NCBI GenBank assembly: GCA_035651595.1
Contig: DASRFJ010000007.1
Coordinates: 1 to 14,285 of the forward strand
From: JAFARZ01 sp035651595
Lineage (GTDB): Bacteria > Actinomycetota > Actinomycetes > Streptosporangiales > Streptosporangiaceae
Length of the DNA: 14,285 bases
Direction: 5' to 3'
Part shown: positions 12,017 through 14,285 of the stretch, in pieces
How positions within the stretch are numbered: the first letter of the stretch is position 1
How the letters are laid out: every line of letters starts with the position of its first letter
Position numbers and translations under genes: made by a program
The notes under the pieces: generated by a model
Seen by the model: only the letters and a program-made list of their open reading frames with translations
The model's database searches: none
Told to the model about the DNA's origin: nothing

Positions 12017-13459
12017 ATGATCAAGCCCGGTCACATCTTCGACAGGGATGCCGAATGGGCGGCGCTGACCTCGTTCGCCGTCGACTCGCGTCCGGGGGCG
12101 ACGCTGGGTGTCGTCAGCGGCCGCCGTCGGCAAGGGAAGAGCTACCTGCTCCAGGCGCTCGCCAAGACGACGGGCGGGATGTACTTCCCTGCCCTCGAGA
12201 TGACCGAGGCCGTGTTGCTTCGCCTGTTCGCTGATGAGCTCATCCGTTTCACCGGGGCGCCGGTACCCGCGTTCCGGGACTGGCTGGAAGCCATCCCTTT
12301 CATGTTCGAGGTCACCCGCGAGCGGGCCGTGCCAGTGGTCTTCGACGAGTTCCCCTACCTCGTCAAGTCATCCCCGGGCTTGCCGTCGATCATCCAGCGC
12401 GAGCTGGGCCCCGGGGGGTCCGGGACCTATAGCAAGGCGCGGCTCCTGCTCTGCGGCTCGGCCATGTCGGTGATGGGCGGTCTGCTTTCCGGCCGGGCTC
12501 CGCTGCGCGGACGAGCTAGTCTCGAACTCCTCGTACAGCCGTTCAGTTATCAGGATGCCGCGCGTTTCTGGAGCATCGATGACCCGAAGCTCGCGGTTCT
12601 CGTGCACTCTGTGGTCGGTGGCACGCCCGCCTACCGCCGGGAGTTCGTCCGTGACGACGCTCCGCGTAACCTCGACGACTTCGACAACTGGGTGGCGCGC
12701 ACCGCATTCAACCCGAGTACGCCGCTGTTCCGCGAGGCGCGATACCTACTGGCCGAAGAGACCGAGATCCGGGACCCATCGCTTTACCACTCGGTCCTGG
12801 CCGCGGTTGCCGAGGGCAACAGCACCTCTGGCGGCATCGCCAGTTACATCGGCCGGAAATCGAACGAGGTCGCGCACCCCATCCGCGTTCTCGAGGACAG
12901 CCGCCTGCTCGTCCGGGAGCCGGATCTGTTCCGCTCCGGAAGGGCTGAATACCGGATCGCCGAGCCGCTGATCACGTTCTACCAGGCGGTAATGAACCGG
13001 GAGTGGACCCGGCTCGAACGAGGAGACGCCACTGCCGTATGGCAGGGGTCGCGCGCACGGTTCCTGTCACAGGTGGTGGGGCCGCATTTCGAGGCGATGT
13101 GCAGGGAGTTCGCGACGCTCGCGAGTACCGGCCTCTTCAACGGTCCGGCCGGAACGGTCGGTTCCGGAGTAGTGCCAGATCCAGAGAACCGAACCCAGAT
13201 TCAGATCGACGTCGCGGTGCTAGCCCCAGCCGATCACGGGCACCCGCGCCGTGTGCTTTCTCTGGGAGAGGCGAAGTGGGACAGGCCAATGGGTACGGCC
13301 CACCTCGGAAGGCTACGGCGCGCTCGCGACCTGCTTGCCGTCAAGGGCTTCGACACCCGCGACGCAGTGCTGGCCTGTTACTCGGGAGCCGGTTTCACAC
13401 CCGGCCTGCGCACCGGAGATGACGTGGCACTTATCGGGCTGGACCGCCTGTACCAGTAA
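12017..13459 (+). CDS. AAA+ ATPase with C-terminal DUF234/PD-(D/E)XK nuclease-like domain
   Basis: This 480-residue protein belongs to the archaeal-type ATPase group. Walker A is SGRRRQGKS (34-42), Walker B is VPVVFDEF (105-112, Asp110/Glu111), and the sensor segment is LLLCGSAMSVM (143-153). A winged-helix-like region lies around 255-320 (GNSTSGGIASYIGRKSNEVA). The C-terminal part (about 345-480) has the restriction-nuclease-fold pattern: Glu359, Asp398 (QIDVAVL) and Glu418-x-Lys420 (LSLGEAKW). Family members are widespread, often in variable genome regions, and their cellular role is unsettled; DNA handling or defence has been proposed. Length and motifs look intact. The ATG at 12017 is preceded by a modest GAGG. 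It has its own upstream repeats and is convergent with the next gene, so it is a separate unit unrelated to the metabolic operons. Confidence 0.88.
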   Translation: MIKPGHIFDRDAEWAALTSFAVDSRPGATLGVVSGRRRQGKSYLLQALAKTTGGMYFPALEMTEAVLLRLFADELIRFTGAPVPAFRDWLEAIPFMFEVTRERAVPVVFDEFPYLVKSSPGLPSIIQRELGPGGSGTYSKARLLLCGSAMSVMGGLLSGRAPLRGRASLELLVQPFSYQDAARFWSIDDPKLAVLVHSVVGGTPAYRREFVRDDAPRNLDDFDNWVARTAFNPSTPLFREARYLLAEETEIRDPSLYHSVLAAVAEGNSTSGGIASYIGRKSNEVAHPIRVLEDSRLLVREPDLFRSGRAEYRIAEPLITFYQAVMNREWTRLERGDATAVWQGSRARFLSQVVGPHFEAMCREFATLASTGLFNGPAGTVGSGVVPDPENRTQIQIDVAVLAPADHGHPRRVLSLGEAKWDRPMGTAHLGRLRRARDLLAVKGFDTRDAVLACYSGAGFTPGLRTGDDVALIGLDRLYQ

Positions 13460-13480
13460 CGTCCCTGATGCCCCGCCCGG

Positions 13481-14285
13481 TCAGGTCGCCTCCGGGATCA
13501 TTTCGATGGCGCCGCAGGGGCATTCGGCGGCGCACAGGCCGCAGCCTTTGCAGTAGTCGAGGTCGACCTCGTAGGTGCCGTCCGGGTGCTTGATGATGGC
13601 GTTGTCGGGGCAGACGCCGTAGCAGTTGTCGCAGCCGAAGCAGTTCCCGCAGGACATGCAGCGGCGTGCCTCGAACAGCGCGGTCGACTCGTCGAGGCCG
13701 CCGGTCACCTCGTCGAAGGTGGAGATCCGCCGCGCGGCGTCGAGGACTGGCCGCACCGTGGCGGGGGCGTCGCTGTAGTACCAGGTGTTCAGCCCGCCGA
13801 ACTCGGCGCGCGCGTGCTTGGGGGCGGCCGCGGACGTCGCATTGCGCAGCCATGCGTCGATACTCCGGGCGGCCTTCTTGCCGTGGCCGATGGCGATCGT
13901 GACGGTGCGCTCGGACGGGACCATGTCGCCGCCGGCGAAGATGCCGGCGTGCCCGGTCATCAGGTCCGGTCCGACCTGGACGACGCCGTCCTCGAACCTC
14001 ACGCCGGGCACGCCGTCCAGCACGGTGAGGTCGGCGTCCTGGCCGAGCGCCAGCACCAGGCAGTCGGCTTCGAGCGTCTCGTATTCGCCGGTCGGCTGCG
14101 GGAAGCCGGTCTCGTCCAGGCGCATCTTCTCCAGGGTCAGCGACCCGGCGCTGGCGTGCGTGACGGTGGACAGCCAGCGCATCGTGACGCCTTCCTCGAG
14201 CGCCTCGGTGACCTCGATGTCGTGGGCCGGCATCTTGTCCCTGGTGCGCCGGTACACCACGACGGCCTCGGACGCACCCAGCCGC
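13481..14285 (-). CDS. FAD/NAD(P)-dependent oxidoreductase with C-terminal 2[4Fe-4S] ferredoxin domain (5' end outside window)
   Basis: About 267 C-terminal residues are visible; the frame is open to the right edge (…RLGASEAVVVYRRTRDKMPA), so the start lies outside. The first part is the C-terminal half of a glutamate-synthase-small-subunit-type flavoprotein: MPAHDIEVTEALEEGV, LEADCLVLALGQD and the FAD-contacting GIFAGGDMVPSERTVTIAIG followed by GKKAARSID. The last 70 residues hold two cluster motifs, CMSCGNCFGCDNCYGVCP and DYCKGCGLCAAECPCGAIEM, supplying the cysteines for two 4Fe-4S clusters. Such proteins pass electrons between NAD(P)H and ferredoxin partners and in actinomycetes are often encoded beside 2-oxoacid:ferredoxin oxidoreductase genes, which may lie beyond the edge. 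Only 21 bp separate it from the convergent ATPase gene. Family certain; partner inferred. Confidence 0.88.
   Translation of the reverse strand, partial: RLGASEAVVVYRRTRDKMPAHDIEVTEALEEGVTMRWLSTVTHASAGSLTLEKMRLDETGFPQPTGEYETLEADCLVLALGQDADLTVLDGVPGVRFEDGVVQVGPDLMTGHAGIFAGGDMVPSERTVTIAIGHGKKAARSIDAWLRNATSAAAPKHARAEFGGLNTWYYSDAPATVRPVLDAARRISTFDEVTGGLDESTALFEARRCMSCGNCFGCDNCYGVCPDNAIIKHPDGTYEVDLDYCKGCGLCAAECPCGAIEMIPEAT

Noticed and set aside
1..14285. tRNA, rRNA or riboswitch genes
   Set aside because: I saw no stretch with tRNA-like arms plus a T-loop GGTTCRA motif, no rRNA segments and no known riboswitch core; a covariance-model search would be needed to exclude them fully.

Overview
The window is high-GC DNA with GGAGG-type ribosome sites, GTG/TTG starts and protein families typical of actinomycetes, so the source is very probably an actinomycete; I cannot name a genus. 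The content resembles a hypoxia/dormancy (DosR-like) island: a universal stress protein, CBS-domain proteins, a pyridoxamine-5'-phosphate-oxidase-fold flavoprotein, a zinc alcohol dehydrogenase, phosphoketolase, acetate kinase, and the remnant of a hydrogenase subunit. Three gene-free stretches (about 365-378, 9011-9024 and 10601-10620) carry imperfect GGGAC-N4-GTCCC palindromes like the mycobacterial DosR box.

Layout. 36-335 (+) is a small winged-helix regulator. 447-1210 (+) is a mosaic of broken genes: the first ~27 codons of a CBS protein, a piece of an MMPL transporter and the C-terminal part of an AMIN-like-domain protein. It is followed by an intact two-helix membrane protein (1223-1435). 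From 8959 down to 1420 on the minus strand runs a tight five-gene operon: alcohol dehydrogenase, CBS-BON protein, GNAT/acyl-CoA-synthetase fusion, phosphoketolase, acetate kinase. Divergent from it (9104-10153, +) is a three-gene operon: a one-helix membrane protein, a PPOX-fold protein and UspA. 10154-10653 has no gene but holds a G-quadruplex motif, a strong hairpin, a compound inverted/direct repeat and a DosR-like box. 10654-11176 holds two fused gene remnants (hydrogenase beta-subunit N-terminus, then the tail of a membrane protein), read into an intact DUF6390-like gene (11173-11934). 12017-13459 is an AAA+ ATPase with a C-terminal nuclease-like domain, preceded by 15-bp tandem repeats. 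The right edge cuts a minus-strand FAD/NAD(P) oxidoreductase ending in a two-cluster ferredoxin domain.

How the genes could work together (inference). Phosphoketolase splits sugar phosphates to acetyl phosphate without redox chemistry, and acetate kinase turns that into ATP. The CBS-BON protein may sense adenylate charge. The GNAT/synthetase fusion may be a protein acetyltransferase, because its ATP-grasp part is heavily deleted. The dehydrogenase would reoxidise or supply NADH. This is a plausible low-oxygen ATP-and-redox module. The broken genes around it suggest the island has been losing parts, including most of a hydrogenase operon.
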